Source: Candidatus Methylomirabilota bacterium (lineage in GTDB: Bacteria; Methylomirabilota; Methylomirabilia; Rokubacteriales; CSP1-6). From it: a stretch of DNA of 36,620 bases. The stretch spans positions 1 to 36,620 of the forward strand of contig DASYTI010000103.1 in NCBI GenBank assembly GCA_036002485.1, given 5' to 3'. A program made the translations under genes and the position numbers. The notes under the pieces are model-generated. The model worked only from the letters and a program-made list of their open reading frames with translations, was not told where the DNA came from and ran no database searches. Below, one piece after another: positions 24,401 through 31,924 of the stretch. Numbering within the stretch: position 1 is the first letter of the stretch; the number at the start of each line of letters is the position of its first letter.

Positions 24401-25303
24401 ATGCAACGCATATTCGTCACCGGCGCCACCGGCTTCGTGGGCCACGCGGTGGTACGCGCGCTCCTCCAGCACGGCTTTCTTGTTCGCTGCCTCGTCCGCC
24501 GAGGCTCGGAGTCTGAGCTGCGCGGATTCGAATCCATCGATCGGGTACCCGGGGACGTGCTCAAGCCCGAGGGTCTCGTCCACGCCGTGGAAGGATGCGC
24601 GGCCGTCATCCACCTCGTGGGCATCATCCGCGAGCACCGGGCGCGCGGGATCACCTTCGAGCGCCTCCATCCTCTGGCCACCGCCAACATGCTGGGCGTC
24701 GCCCACGAGGCCGGCGTCAAGCGCTACGTGCACATGAGCGCGCTCGGGACCCGGTCCGACGCCCGCTCACGCTATCACCAGACAAAGTGGGAGGCCGAGG
24801 AGGTCGTGCGCGCCAGCGCGCTCGAGTGGACCATGTTCCGCCCGTCGCTCATCTACGGCGCGGGCGATGAGTTCGTCTCGATGCTGGCGCGGCTCGTGCG
24901 GCGGGCCCCGGTGGTGCCCGTACTGGGCAGCGGGGAGACACGTTTTCAGCCGGTCGCCGTCGAGCATGTCGCCGAGGGTTTTGTCCGGGCCCTCCGGACT
25001 CCGGCATCCGTGGGCCAGGTCTACGAGGTGGCGGGGCCCCAGGCCTATCGATTCCTCGACATTCTCGATCTGGTCGGCGCCGCCGTGGGCCGCCGGCGGG
25101 TGCGCAAAGTCCACGTGCCGCTGGGGCTGGTGAGGGCGGCCACCCATACCCTCGGCTGGCTCCCATTCTTTCCCGTGACGACCGATCAGCTCATCATGCT
25201 CGACGAGGACAATGTCACGGAGCCCATGCGCTTCTACACCGATTTCGGCATTGCCCCCGAATCATTCGTGGTCGGGCTCTCGCGCATGTTTCCCCCGGCG
25301 TGA
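24401..25303 (+). CDS. NAD(P)-dependent epimerase/dehydratase family protein (NDUFA9-like)
   Basis: This 300-residue protein is an extended-type short-chain dehydrogenase. The nucleotide-binding loop is VTGATGFVGHAVV at residues 5-17. The catalytic Tyr-x3-Lys lies in YHQTKWEAEE, near residues 125-129. VFEVAGPQ-like VYEVAGPQAYRF and FRPSLIYG are typical of the atypical NDUFA9/YwnB-like subgroup that binds NAD(P)H but often has no known reaction. It has no membrane anchor. The next gene starts immediately after its stop, so the two form a pair. The substrate is unknown. Confidence 0.85.
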   Translation: MQRIFVTGATGFVGHAVVRALLQHGFLVRCLVRRGSESELRGFESIDRVPGDVLKPEGLVHAVEGCAAVIHLVGIIREHRARGITFERLHPLATANMLGVAHEAGVKRYVHMSALGTRSDARSRYHQTKWEAEEVVRASALEWTMFRPSLIYGAGDEFVSMLARLVRRAPVVPVLGSGETRFQPVAVEHVAEGFVRALRTPASVGQVYEVAGPQAYRFLDILDLVGAAVGRRRVRKVHVPLGLVRAATHTLGWLPFFPVTTDQLIMLDEDNVTEPMRFYTDFGIAPESFVVGLSRMFPPA

Positions 25304-25768
25304 ATGGACAATCCCTTTCACACCAAGGGGCTTCGCCACGGGTCGAATGATCCGCGCGGCCTCCTCGAGCGCATCGACGCGCAGCTCGGTGAACGCATCG
25401 AGGAAGCCGTCGAGATGGCGGCCCTGGAGCTGCTGGTCGAGCTGCGCAAGCGGCATCATCGGCCGGCGCCCGCCAGCGACAGTCAGGCCGACCGCGATGA
25501 GTTCCACGCTTTGACGGGAGACCTGCTCGGCTATCTCCGCGAGGCCTTCGCCACGGAAGTGACCGCCGAGCGCCGCGCCGCCCTGGCGGAGGCGGAGACC
25601 TCAGGAAGCGGCGAGCGCGAGCGCGCCCTGCGGGATCAGACCTTCCTCGCCAAACAGCTGCCCGACTACTGGCAGCGCTTCGAGGTCCATCGCGCGGCTC
25701 ACGCGGAGGCGCGCCTCTCGGCGCCCCCACCACAGCCAGGCTTCCTCAAGCGACTGTTCGGAAGCTAG
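25304..25768 (+). CDS. Protein of unknown function
   Basis: I do not recognise this 154-residue protein. It is charged and mostly helical, with a probable long helix at about 20-55 (RIDAQLGERIEEAVEMAALELL) and another at about 75-100. It ends PQPGFLKRLFGS, a short amphipathic tail that might touch a membrane. It has no Cys and no signal peptide. It begins one base after the epimerase stop (TGAATG) and must be co-transcribed with it. Its stop overlaps by four bases the stop of the convergent gene at 25765. Confidence 0.6.
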   Translation: MDNPFHTKGLRHGSNDPRGLLERIDAQLGERIEEAVEMAALELLVELRKRHHRPAPASDSQADRDEFHALTGDLLGYLREAFATEVTAERRAALAEAETSGSGERERALRDQTFLAKQLPDYWQRFEVHRAAHAEARLSAPPPQPGFLKRLFGS

Positions 25769-26043
25769 GCAGCCCGCAAAGTCCCCGACGGCGTTTCGTC
25801 CAGCTCGAGCTGAGCGAGAGCCCAGAGATCCTCGCAGGCGCCGAGGGCGCCCTGCCATTCCTCATAGTGGGCGAGCAATGTCCGACGGGCGGCCGTCAGC
25901 CTCGCCTCGGCCGCGTCTAATCGCTCGCGCACTTCCGGCAAGTGCCGGGCGGATGCCGTCGCCACACCCGTCCGGGTCGAGGCCCCTAGCCTGTCCAGCA
26001 GGCGATTCATCTCGTCTTGGAGCAAACGGTCTAGCGGATTCAT
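25765..26043 (-). CDS. Small helical protein of unknown function
   Basis: This 92-residue protein is predicted to be almost all helix, with heptad-like Leu/Ala spacing over about residues 30-85 (VRERLDAAEARLTAARRTLL). It may form a coiled coil. It begins MNPLDRLLQDEMNRLLDRL and has one Cys. The start is supported by GGAGG (26055-26051) seven bases upstream of ATG 26043 and by a good promoter at 26086-26115. Function unknown. It is the only gene between that promoter and the convergent neighbour. Confidence 0.7.
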   Translation of the reverse strand: MNPLDRLLQDEMNRLLDRLGASTRTGVATASARHLPEVRERLDAAEARLTAARRTLLAHYEEWQGALGACEDLWALAQLELDETPSGTLRAA

Positions 26044-26085
26044 GTCATGTCCTCCGTCCCCGATCCCATTTTAGGACGGGCTCCT

Positions 26086-26115
26086 ATACTAAACATCTGA
26101 GGAGTATCCTGTCAA
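26086..26115 (-). promoter_or_regulatory. Promoter of the 92-residue helical protein
   Basis: On the minus strand TTGACA (26115-26110), an 18-base spacer and TAGTAT (26091-26086). The transcript would begin near 26080 with a leader of about 37 bases containing GGAGG. This is a conventional promoter with a leader, in contrast to the leaderless type nearby. Confidence 0.65.
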
Positions 26116-26170
26116 GCTCTCGATGCCGCCGCGGAGCATCCTCAAAGCTGTCCCCGGGGTCACTGGGCAC

Positions 26171-26213
26171 TTGACAGACCCAACAGCTGTTGTATGCTGC
26201 AACACATGTTGCA
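26171..26213 (+). promoter_or_regulatory. chrB: chrB promoter with two palindromic operators
   Basis: TTGACA (26171-26176), a 16-base spacer and TATGCT (26193-26198) form the promoter; the ATG at 26206 follows seven bases later, again leaderless. A perfect 12-base palindrome CAACAGCTGTTG (26181-26192) fills the spacer. A second, TGCAACA-CA-TGTTGCA (26198-26213), overlaps the start. Both share CAACA-N2-TGTTG. A repressor bound here would block RNA polymerase, and ChrB itself is a candidate. Confidence 0.7.
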
Positions 26214-27132
26214 GCCATGGTTGCTTCTCCTCCTGAGCCTGCCACCCCAGCCCTCGAGCCTCCGCGTGCGCACCTGGCGCAAGCTTCGCGCCCTCGGGGC
26301 CGTCGCCCTCAAGAGCGGCGCGTACCTCCTGCCCTTCTCGCCGGATCGCTACGAGCAGTTTCAGTGGCTCGCGCAGGAGGTTCAAAAGGACAGGGGCGAG
26401 GCGACCCTTCTCAAGGTGGACCGAGTAGAGAACGTGAAGGAGGCCGATGTGATCCGCCTCTTCCAGGAAGCGAGAAATGCCGAGTATGCCGCGCTCACCG
26501 ACCGGTACCGCAAGCTCAGCTCGGCCAAGCGGCCCCGCGCGGCCGAGGACCTGGCGCGGCTCGCCCGCGAGATGGACAGGCTGGGCGAGATCGACTTCTT
26601 CGAGGCGCCCGGGCGACAGCAGACCCTCCGAGCCCGCGAGGCGGCCGAGCGCCGTCTGGCCGGACCCGTCAAGCCGGGCCCTCGCCCCGCCGGACGGCTC
26701 GACGTCGAGGCGCTGAAGAATCGGCGCTGGGCGACCCGCCCGCGGCCGCACGTGGATCGGATAGCCTCGGCCTGGCTCATCAAGCGCTTTCTCGATCCGG
26801 CCGCGGAGTTCGTCTTCGCGGCGCCCGACGAGCTGCCGGCCGATGCCATTCCCTTCGACATGGCGGGGGTCGAGCTCGGCCACCACGGCGATCACTGCAC
26901 CTTCGAGACCCTCCTGCACCGTTCGGGGCTACGGGACCGCCGCCTCTTCGCGATCGCGGAGATCGTCCACGAGGCCGATCTCCGCGACGGCAAGTTCCAG
27001 CGCGACGAAGCGCGCGGCCTCGATCTCGTGCTGCGCGGGCTCCTGGCCGCCATCAAGGACGACCAGGAGGCGCTGGCCCAGGGACTGGTCTTGTTCGATG
27101 GCCTCTATTCGACGATTGGAGAACGCCGATGA
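26206..27132 (+). CDS. chrB: ChrB-type chromate resistance/regulatory protein
   Basis: This 308-residue protein matches ChrB, which in Ochrobactrum acts as a chromate-responsive regulator of chromate efflux. The N-terminal ChrB domain, about residues 1-150, opens PWLLLLLSLPPQPSSLRVRTWRKLRALGA and runs into a helical stretch. The C-terminal ChrB domain, about 165-305, contains PHVDRIASAWLIKRFLDPAAEF, HHGDHCTFE and IAEIVHEADLRDGKFQ, whose His, Asp and Cys could bind metal. The ATG at 26206 is preferred over 26194, which precedes the expected transcription start. It heads an operon of at least four cistrons with overlapping stops and starts. No ChrA transporter gene is present, so the substrate may be chromate or another oxyanion. 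Confidence 0.87.
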   Translation: MLQPWLLLLLSLPPQPSSLRVRTWRKLRALGAVALKSGAYLLPFSPDRYEQFQWLAQEVQKDRGEATLLKVDRVENVKEADVIRLFQEARNAEYAALTDRYRKLSSAKRPRAAEDLARLAREMDRLGEIDFFEAPGRQQTLRAREAAERRLAGPVKPGPRPAGRLDVEALKNRRWATRPRPHVDRIASAWLIKRFLDPAAEFVFAAPDELPADAIPFDMAGVELGHHGDHCTFETLLHRSGLRDRRLFAIAEIVHEADLRDGKFQRDEARGLDLVLRGLLAAIKDDQEALAQGLVLFDGLYSTIGERR

Positions 27133-27791
27133 CCGAGACGCGAACCACCTGGGCCTTTGTGGGCAACTTCCTCGATCTGGGCAGTCTCGACTCTGGCGGG
27201 CTCACGGCGCTCATGGTGACGGGCCTCGTGCTCCTCGCCGCGGGAATCGTGGCTGCTCAGCCGGCCGGGAGCTGGCTCTTCGGGGCAACGGGACGGGGCA
27301 CGGCTCAGTGGACTGAAGCGGGGGCGGCCCTGACGTATCGAGGCGGCGCGGCGTATGGCTGGGCCGTGCTTCCCGCCACCTCCCTCCGGGACGGATTCGT
27401 GCAGGTTCGTTTCAAGCCGGTCGCCGGCCGAGAGGACCAGGCGGGAGGCGTGGTGTGGCGCTGGCGCGATGCCGACAACTACTCCGTCGCTCGCGCCAAT
27501 GCCCTGGAAGACAACGTGGTCGCCTACAAGGTCGTGGGCGGGCGCCGCACCGCCCTCGCCCCCGGGGGGACGCCGGCCGGCACGTACGGCGTCAAGACCA
27601 AGGTGGCGAGCGGCGCCTGGCACACGCTGCGCGCCGACTTCTCCGGCTCCGAGTTCACGGTGACCTTCGATGGCCAGCGGCTCTTCGCCGTTCGAGATGA
27701 CACTTTCGCGGAGGCGGGCAAGGTCGGCGTCTGGTCCAAGGCCGACAGCGTGACAGGGTTCGAACGCCCTCAACATGGAGAGAAATCATGA
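27129..27791 (+). CDS. Membrane-anchored lectin-like (DUF1080/LamG-like) protein
   Basis: This 220-residue protein has one membrane segment at about residues 24-42 (ALMVTGLVLLAAGIVAAQ). The outer part, about 55-210, is a beta-rich domain resembling the DUF1080 or concanavalin-like jelly roll: GWAVLPATSLRDGFVQVRFK, GGVVWRWRDADNYSVARAN and FTVTFDGQRLF. These domains bind or process carbohydrates, but no catalytic residue can be named here. The ATG 27129 overlaps the chrB stop (ATGA) and its own stop overlaps the next start, so it belongs to the operon. How an outward-facing binding domain serves a ChrB operon is unclear. Confidence 0.7.
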   Translation: MTETRTTWAFVGNFLDLGSLDSGGLTALMVTGLVLLAAGIVAAQPAGSWLFGATGRGTAQWTEAGAALTYRGGAAYGWAVLPATSLRDGFVQVRFKPVAGREDQAGGVVWRWRDADNYSVARANALEDNVVAYKVVGGRRTALAPGGTPAGTYGVKTKVASGAWHTLRADFSGSEFTVTFDGQRLFAVRDDTFAEAGKVGVWSKADSVTGFERPQHGEKS

Positions 27792-28201
27792 GCGATCATC
27801 CCCACATCCTGTTCGTCTGTCTTCACGGCGCGGCCAAGAGCGTGCTGGCCGCGGCCGACTGCGAGCGCCTCGCCGCCTCGCGAGGGCTCCGCGTGACCGC
27901 CGACTTCGCGGGCACGGAGCCCGATGCCGACATTGCCCCCAAGGTCGCCGCCGCGCTTGCCGTCGACGGCGTCGACCTCGGCGGCAAGAAACCGCGTCTG
28001 GTCACGCGCGAGGATGTCGCCCGCGCGGACCGCGTGGTGGCCTTTGGCTGCGACCTCGGCGCCGCCCTCCCCGCCGGCGTCGCCATCGATCAGTGGGCGG
28101 ATGTGCCCGCGGTGAGTGACGGCCTGCCCGCCGCCCGGGCCGCGATCCACGCGCATCTCGAGCGGCTGCTCGAGGAATGGGGGCGGCCACGAAGGGGGTG
28201 A
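27788..28201 (+). CDS. Low-molecular-weight phosphatase/arsenate reductase-like protein with altered P-loop
   Basis: This 137-residue protein has the length and opening of the LMW protein-tyrosine phosphatase/ArsC fold: HILFVCLHGAAKSVLAA places Cys11 at the end of the first strand. The P-loop reads C-LHGAA-K-S, so Lys17 stands where CX5R enzymes have the Arg that holds the oxyanion. The family's DP acid motif is also absent; WADVPAVSDG is the nearest. Binding without normal catalysis, or a changed substrate, is therefore possible. It is translationally coupled on both sides within the ChrB operon, which fits an oxyanion role. A true arsenate reductase would normally keep the Arg. Confidence 0.75.
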   Translation: MSDHPHILFVCLHGAAKSVLAAADCERLAASRGLRVTADFAGTEPDADIAPKVAAALAVDGVDLGGKKPRLVTREDVARADRVVAFGCDLGAALPAGVAIDQWADVPAVSDGLPAARAAIHAHLERLLEEWGRPRRG

Positions 28202-28314
28202 CCCGCGCCGAGGCCCGCGTGGACCGCATCGCCTGTTCCTGGCTCATCAAGCGCTTCATCGACCGAGACGCGGAATTCCCCTATGGCCAGGGTCGGCTCC
28301 CGCGTGGGGCATAA
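28198..28314 (+). pseudogene. Truncated ChrB C-terminal domain fragment
   Basis: A 38-codon frame starts at GTG overlapping the phosphatase-like stop. It reads ARVDRIACSWLIKRFIDRD, closely like PHVDRIASAWLIKRFLDPA in the ChrB at 26206, and then stops after AEFPYGQGRLPRGA. The normal domain is about 140 residues. The frame overlaps the start of the MFS gene in another phase. A 19-base stretch is identical to the chrB copy (28238-28256 and 26771-26789). Most likely a deletion removed the rest of a second ChrB-domain gene and joined it to the transporter gene. Confidence 0.65.
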
Positions 28315-29455
28315 CGCGCGACTTGTCTTCATCGCCAAGTCCGCCCGGACCTTCTGCTATGGGGCCCTAGGCATCCTCCTGCCCGTCTACCTGACCGAGC
28401 TGGGCTTCGACGCCAGGCAGCTCGGCATCGCGGTCACCCTCACCCTGCTCGCCAGCACGGCCATGACCTTCACGGTGCGCTGGCCGGCCGAGCGCTGGGG
28501 GCCGCGCGCCACCCTCATGGCCCAGTCCGCGCTCATCGTGGGGTCGGCCATCGTCTTTCTGCTCACGCGGCAGCCCTGGGTGGTGGTAGCGGCGGCCATG
28601 GCCGGGAACGTCGCCGTGAGCACGGGCGAGACCGGGCCTTTCCTCTCGCTCGAGCAGGTCATCGTCACTCGGGACGCGGCTCGCGAGCGCCTCAACACCA
28701 CGCTGAGCTATTACAACCTGACGGGCTATGCGGCGGCCGGCCTGGGAGCCGCCGCCGTCACGCAGCTCGGGGCGTCGCACCGGCCGCTCTTTGCCTTGTT
28801 CCTCCTGAGCGGACTCACCCAGCTTGTGGCCTATGGGCTCATGCGGCGTGAGCCCTCACGCCACGCCGCCACCCGGCAGGCCGCGGGAACGCCCTCGCGC
28901 CCCCTCGTCCGGCGCCTGGCCGTCATCTTCGCCCTCGACTCCTTCGCGGGCGGCTTCGTCGTCCAGAGCCTCCTCGCCTACTGGTTCTACACACGCTTCG
29001 GCCTCGGGCTCGATGCCCTCGGCTGGATCTTCTTCGGCGTGCAGATCCTCTCCGGATTGTCGCTGCTGCTGGCCGCCCGCGTGGCGCCGAAGCTCGGGCT
29101 GGTGAACACCATGGTCTTCTCTCACCTGATCTCGAACGTGTTCCTCATCGGCGTGGCCCTCTCTCCCGTGGCCTGGCTCGCCGTCACCTTCCTGCTCGCC
29201 CGTCACCTCCTCTCTCAGATGGACGTGCCGACGCGCCAGACCTTTCTCATGCTGGCCGTGCGCGACCATGAGCGTGAGCATGCGGCGTCCATCACCAATA
29301 TGAGTCGGACGCTGGCGCAGTCGGTGAGCCCCGCCCTCACGGGGCTCGTGATGCAGGGCGTCTGGCTGACCGCGCCTTTCTTCCTCGGCGGAGGTCTCAA
29401 GATCGTCTACGATCTCTGGCTCTACGCCACCATCCGCCACGTGAAGACCTCGTAG
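28283..29455 (+). CDS. Major facilitator superfamily transporter
   Basis: This 390-residue membrane protein has about 12 hydrophobic segments in two halves, joined by a basic loop near residues 190-212 (RREPSRHAATRQ). FTVRWPAERWGPRATLMAQS is the cytoplasmic loop 2-3 with the MFS signature region. The start is uncertain: ATG 28283 lies inside the ChrB fragment, and a GTG at 28304 (VGHNARLVFIAKSARTF) would serve as well. The substrate is unknown. As the last gene of the ChrB operon it could export an oxyanion or a conjugate, as ArsJ does for arseno-phosphoglycerate, but no sequence feature proves this. Confidence 0.85.
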   Translation: MARVGSRVGHNARLVFIAKSARTFCYGALGILLPVYLTELGFDARQLGIAVTLTLLASTAMTFTVRWPAERWGPRATLMAQSALIVGSAIVFLLTRQPWVVVAAAMAGNVAVSTGETGPFLSLEQVIVTRDAARERLNTTLSYYNLTGYAAAGLGAAAVTQLGASHRPLFALFLLSGLTQLVAYGLMRREPSRHAATRQAAGTPSRPLVRRLAVIFALDSFAGGFVVQSLLAYWFYTRFGLGLDALGWIFFGVQILSGLSLLLAARVAPKLGLVNTMVFSHLISNVFLIGVALSPVAWLAVTFLLARHLLSQMDVPTRQTFLMLAVRDHEREHAASITNMSRTLAQSVSPALTGLVMQGVWLTAPFFLGGGLKIVYDLWLYATIRHVKTS

Positions 29456-29500
29456 GGCGCTTCTCGGTACCGCGGCGCCGTAACCCCGGGGCGCGCATAG

Positions 29501-29506
29501 TATGAT
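29501..29506 (+). promoter_or_regulatory. Leaderless-type -10 box of the quinone oxidoreductase gene
   Basis: TATGAT ends eight bases before the ATG at 29515. No -35 match at standard spacing and no Shine-Dalgarno sequence are present in the 59-base gap after the MFS stop. Confidence 0.45.
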
Positions 29507-29514
29507 CGATAGAC

Positions 29515-30489
29515 ATGAAAGCCATGATCGCGACGCAGTGGGGTGAGCCATCCGAGATGCAGTACGCCGAGGTCCCGGACCCGATGCCGGGCCCCGGCCA
29601 GGTATTGATCGACGTCAAGGCCATCGGCTGCAACTTCCCCGACATCCTGATCGTCCAGGGCAAGTATCAGATGAAGCCTCCCCTGCCCTTCAGCCCGGGG
29701 CACGAGGTCGCCGGCATCGTCCTCGCCGTGGGCGCGGGGGTGACGCGAGTCCATCCAGGTCAGCGGGTCTTCGCCATGATCGATCTGGGCGCGTACGCTG
29801 AGCGCGCCGTCTCGGACGACGCGCGGGTCTTCGCCATCCCCGACGGGATGACCTTCGAGGAAGCTGCGGCGTTCGCCCTCGTGAACCAGACGTCGTATTC
29901 CGCCCTCGTTCACCGAGCCCAGGTGCAATCCGGTGAATGGCTGCTCGTCCACGCCGCGGCGGGCGGGGTCGGGCTCGCCGCCGTCCAGATCGGCAAGGCG
30001 CTCGGGGCGCGCGTAATTGCCACGGCGAGCACGGTCGCCAAGCTCGAGATCGCGAGGCAGTCCGGCGCCGACCTCCTCATCAACTACCAGAGCGAGGATT
30101 GGGTCGAGCGGGTGAAGCACGTGACGGACGGGCACGGCGCCGACGTGATCTACGACCCCGTGGGCGGGGACGTCTTCGATGGCTCGAGCAAGTGCATCGC
30201 CTTCGAGGGCCGGCTGCTCGTGGTGGGCTTTGCGGGCGGCCGCATCCCGTCCATCGCCGCCAACCGCATTCTCCTCAAGAACATGTCGGTGGTCGGCGTG
30301 CACTGGGGCATGTACCAGGGCCTCGGATCGCCGCGGGTCGACGAGTGGATGAGCGCGCTGTTCGCGATGTACGGGAAGGGACAGGTCTGGCCCGTCATCT
30401 ACAAGACGTATCGTCTCGCCGAGGCGGCCACGGCCCTCCAGGCTATCGCCTCGCGGGCGAGCTACGGCAAGGTCGTGTTGATTCCCTGA
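29515..30489 (+). CDS. NADPH:quinone oxidoreductase/zinc-free MDR family protein
   Basis: This 324-residue protein is a medium-chain dehydrogenase/reductase of the quinone oxidoreductase type, which reduces quinones or enoyl substrates with NADPH. The N-terminal GroES-like domain contains FPDILIVQGKYQ and PFSPGHEVAGIV. The Rossmann domain carries the AAGGVGLAAVQIGKALGA loop at about residues 146-163. The structural and catalytic zinc Cys sets of alcohol dehydrogenases are absent. VKHVTDGHGADVIYDPVGG is typical. It is alone on its strand, between the ChrB operon and a convergent aminotransferase. The physiological substrate is unknown. Confidence 0.88.
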   Translation: MKAMIATQWGEPSEMQYAEVPDPMPGPGQVLIDVKAIGCNFPDILIVQGKYQMKPPLPFSPGHEVAGIVLAVGAGVTRVHPGQRVFAMIDLGAYAERAVSDDARVFAIPDGMTFEEAAAFALVNQTSYSALVHRAQVQSGEWLLVHAAAGGVGLAAVQIGKALGARVIATASTVAKLEIARQSGADLLINYQSEDWVERVKHVTDGHGADVIYDPVGGDVFDGSSKCIAFEGRLLVVGFAGGRIPSIAANRILLKNMSVVGVHWGMYQGLGSPRVDEWMSALFAMYGKGQVWPVIYKTYRLAEAATALQAIASRASYGKVVLIP

Positions 30490-30511
30490 CGGGGAAGGTA
30501 GAGAGACCACT

Positions 30512-30538
30512 CCCTCTCCCCCGTCGAGGGGGAGAGGG
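30512..30538. repeat. Intergenic hairpin repeat, copy 4, at a convergent junction
   Basis: A perfect 11-base stem, CCCTCTCCCCC (30512-30522) and its complement (30528-30538), with loop GTCGA. It stands in the 59-base gap between the convergent stops at 30489 and 30549, as copy 3 does at its own convergent junction. Confidence 0.8.
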
Positions 30539-30548
30539 CTGCCGCGCC

Positions 30549-31904
30549 CTACTTGCCGGTGACGGCCTTGACGGCTTCCTGGGTGACCGCGACCATCCGG
30601 TCGAGCTGCTCCTCGGTGATGACGAGGGCCGGCGAGTAGAAGATATTCTCCATACGCGCCCGGGTGATCACGCCGCGCTTGCTCATCTCCTGCATGATCC
30701 GCGCCCCGATCTTCTTGTCCGCGTCGAACGGCTTCTTGGTCGCCTTGTCCTCGACGAGCTCGACGGCGGCGATCAGGCCCTTGCCCGAACGGATATCACC
30801 CACGTTCGGGTGACCATCGAAGGCCGCGTGCAGCGCCTTGTGCAGGCGCGTGCCCAGGGTGGCCGAGCGCTCCCACAGCCGCTCGCGCTCCATGATCTCG
30901 ACGTTCTTCAGGCCCACCGCGCAGCAGGTGGGATGCCCGGAATACGTGTACGCGTGCATCCACTTGTCTTCGGGCTTGACGGAGTCCATGGCCTCCTTGA
31001 TGTCCCTGGAGACCATGATGCCGCCCAGGGGCAGATAGCCCGAGGACACGCCCTTGGCGAAGGACATGATGTCGGGCAGCACGTTCCAGTGCGTCATGGC
31101 GAACCAGTGGCCCGTCCGGCAAAAGCCCGTGATGACCTCGTCCGCGATGAAGAGCACCTGATGCTTGTCGCAGACCTTGCGCACGAGCGGGAAGTAGTCG
31201 TCGCTCGGGTAGATCACGCCGCCCCCGCCGTGGATGGGCTCGGCGATGAAGGCGGCCACGGTCTCGGGGCCTTCGCTCACAATGGCCTCCTCGAGGAGGC
31301 GGGAGGCGGTCTGTCCGGGCGTCTCGCCAGGCTTGGCGCCCTCCTGACGGTACGGGTAGCAGGTGGGGATGTGCACGAAGTTCGGCACGCGCGGCTCGAA
31401 CATCTTCCAGTACGGGGCCATGCCCGTGGCACTCATGGCCTGCAGCGTCACGCCGTGATACGCATTGACGCGCGCGATGATCTTGACCTTGTCGGGCTTG
31501 CCCTTGGCCTTCCAGTAGAAGCGCGCCGTCTTGAAGGCGGACTCGTTGGACTCCGCGCCCCCGCACGTGAAGAAGACCCCCTGCATGTTCTTGTAGGAGA
31601 GCGAGATGAGCTTTTCCGCCAGCTCGACGGCCGGGATGTTCGACGACCCCGCGTACGCCGAGAAATAAGCGAGCTCGCCCATCTGCGCCGCCGCGGCCTT
31701 GGCCAGCTCCTCGCGCCCGTGGCCGACATTCGTGTTCCAGAGCCCGGCCAGGCCGTCGATGTATTCCCGGCCCTGGATATCCGTGATCATGGCTCCGCGG
31801 CCCTTGACGTAGACCATGGGCTCCAGGTGATCGCTGGGATGGTGCAGCGGGTGGATCAGGTGGTCCTGGTCGGACTTGATCAGCTCTGCGGCCTGCACCG
31901 GCAT
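30549..31904 (-). CDS. Class III pyridoxal-phosphate aminotransferase
   Basis: This 451-residue enzyme belongs to the omega-amino acid/polyamine:pyruvate aminotransferase group (fold type I). The PLP Lys is Lys284 in SFAKGVSSGYLPLGG. FIADEVITGFCRTG provides the Asp that contacts the pyridine nitrogen, and FFTCGGAESNESAFKTAR binds the phosphate. AEPIHGGGGVIYP is also standard. Candidate amino donors include putrescine, taurine and beta-alanine; the sequence does not decide. The start ATG 31904 has a strong GAGGAGG about seven bases upstream. It is the last gene of a minus-strand run, 20 bases after the gamma-glutamylcyclotransferase-like gene. Confidence 0.92.
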   Translation of the reverse strand: MPVQAAELIKSDQDHLIHPLHHPSDHLEPMVYVKGRGAMITDIQGREYIDGLAGLWNTNVGHGREELAKAAAAQMGELAYFSAYAGSSNIPAVELAEKLISLSYKNMQGVFFTCGGAESNESAFKTARFYWKAKGKPDKVKIIARVNAYHGVTLQAMSATGMAPYWKMFEPRVPNFVHIPTCYPYRQEGAKPGETPGQTASRLLEEAIVSEGPETVAAFIAEPIHGGGGVIYPSDDYFPLVRKVCDKHQVLFIADEVITGFCRTGHWFAMTHWNVLPDIMSFAKGVSSGYLPLGGIMVSRDIKEAMDSVKPEDKWMHAYTYSGHPTCCAVGLKNVEIMERERLWERSATLGTRLHKALHAAFDGHPNVGDIRSGKGLIAAVELVEDKATKKPFDADKKIGARIMQEMSKRGVITRARMENIFYSPALVITEEQLDRMVAVTQEAVKAVTGK

Positions 31905-31924
31905 CGGTTGCCTCCTCGAGTGGC

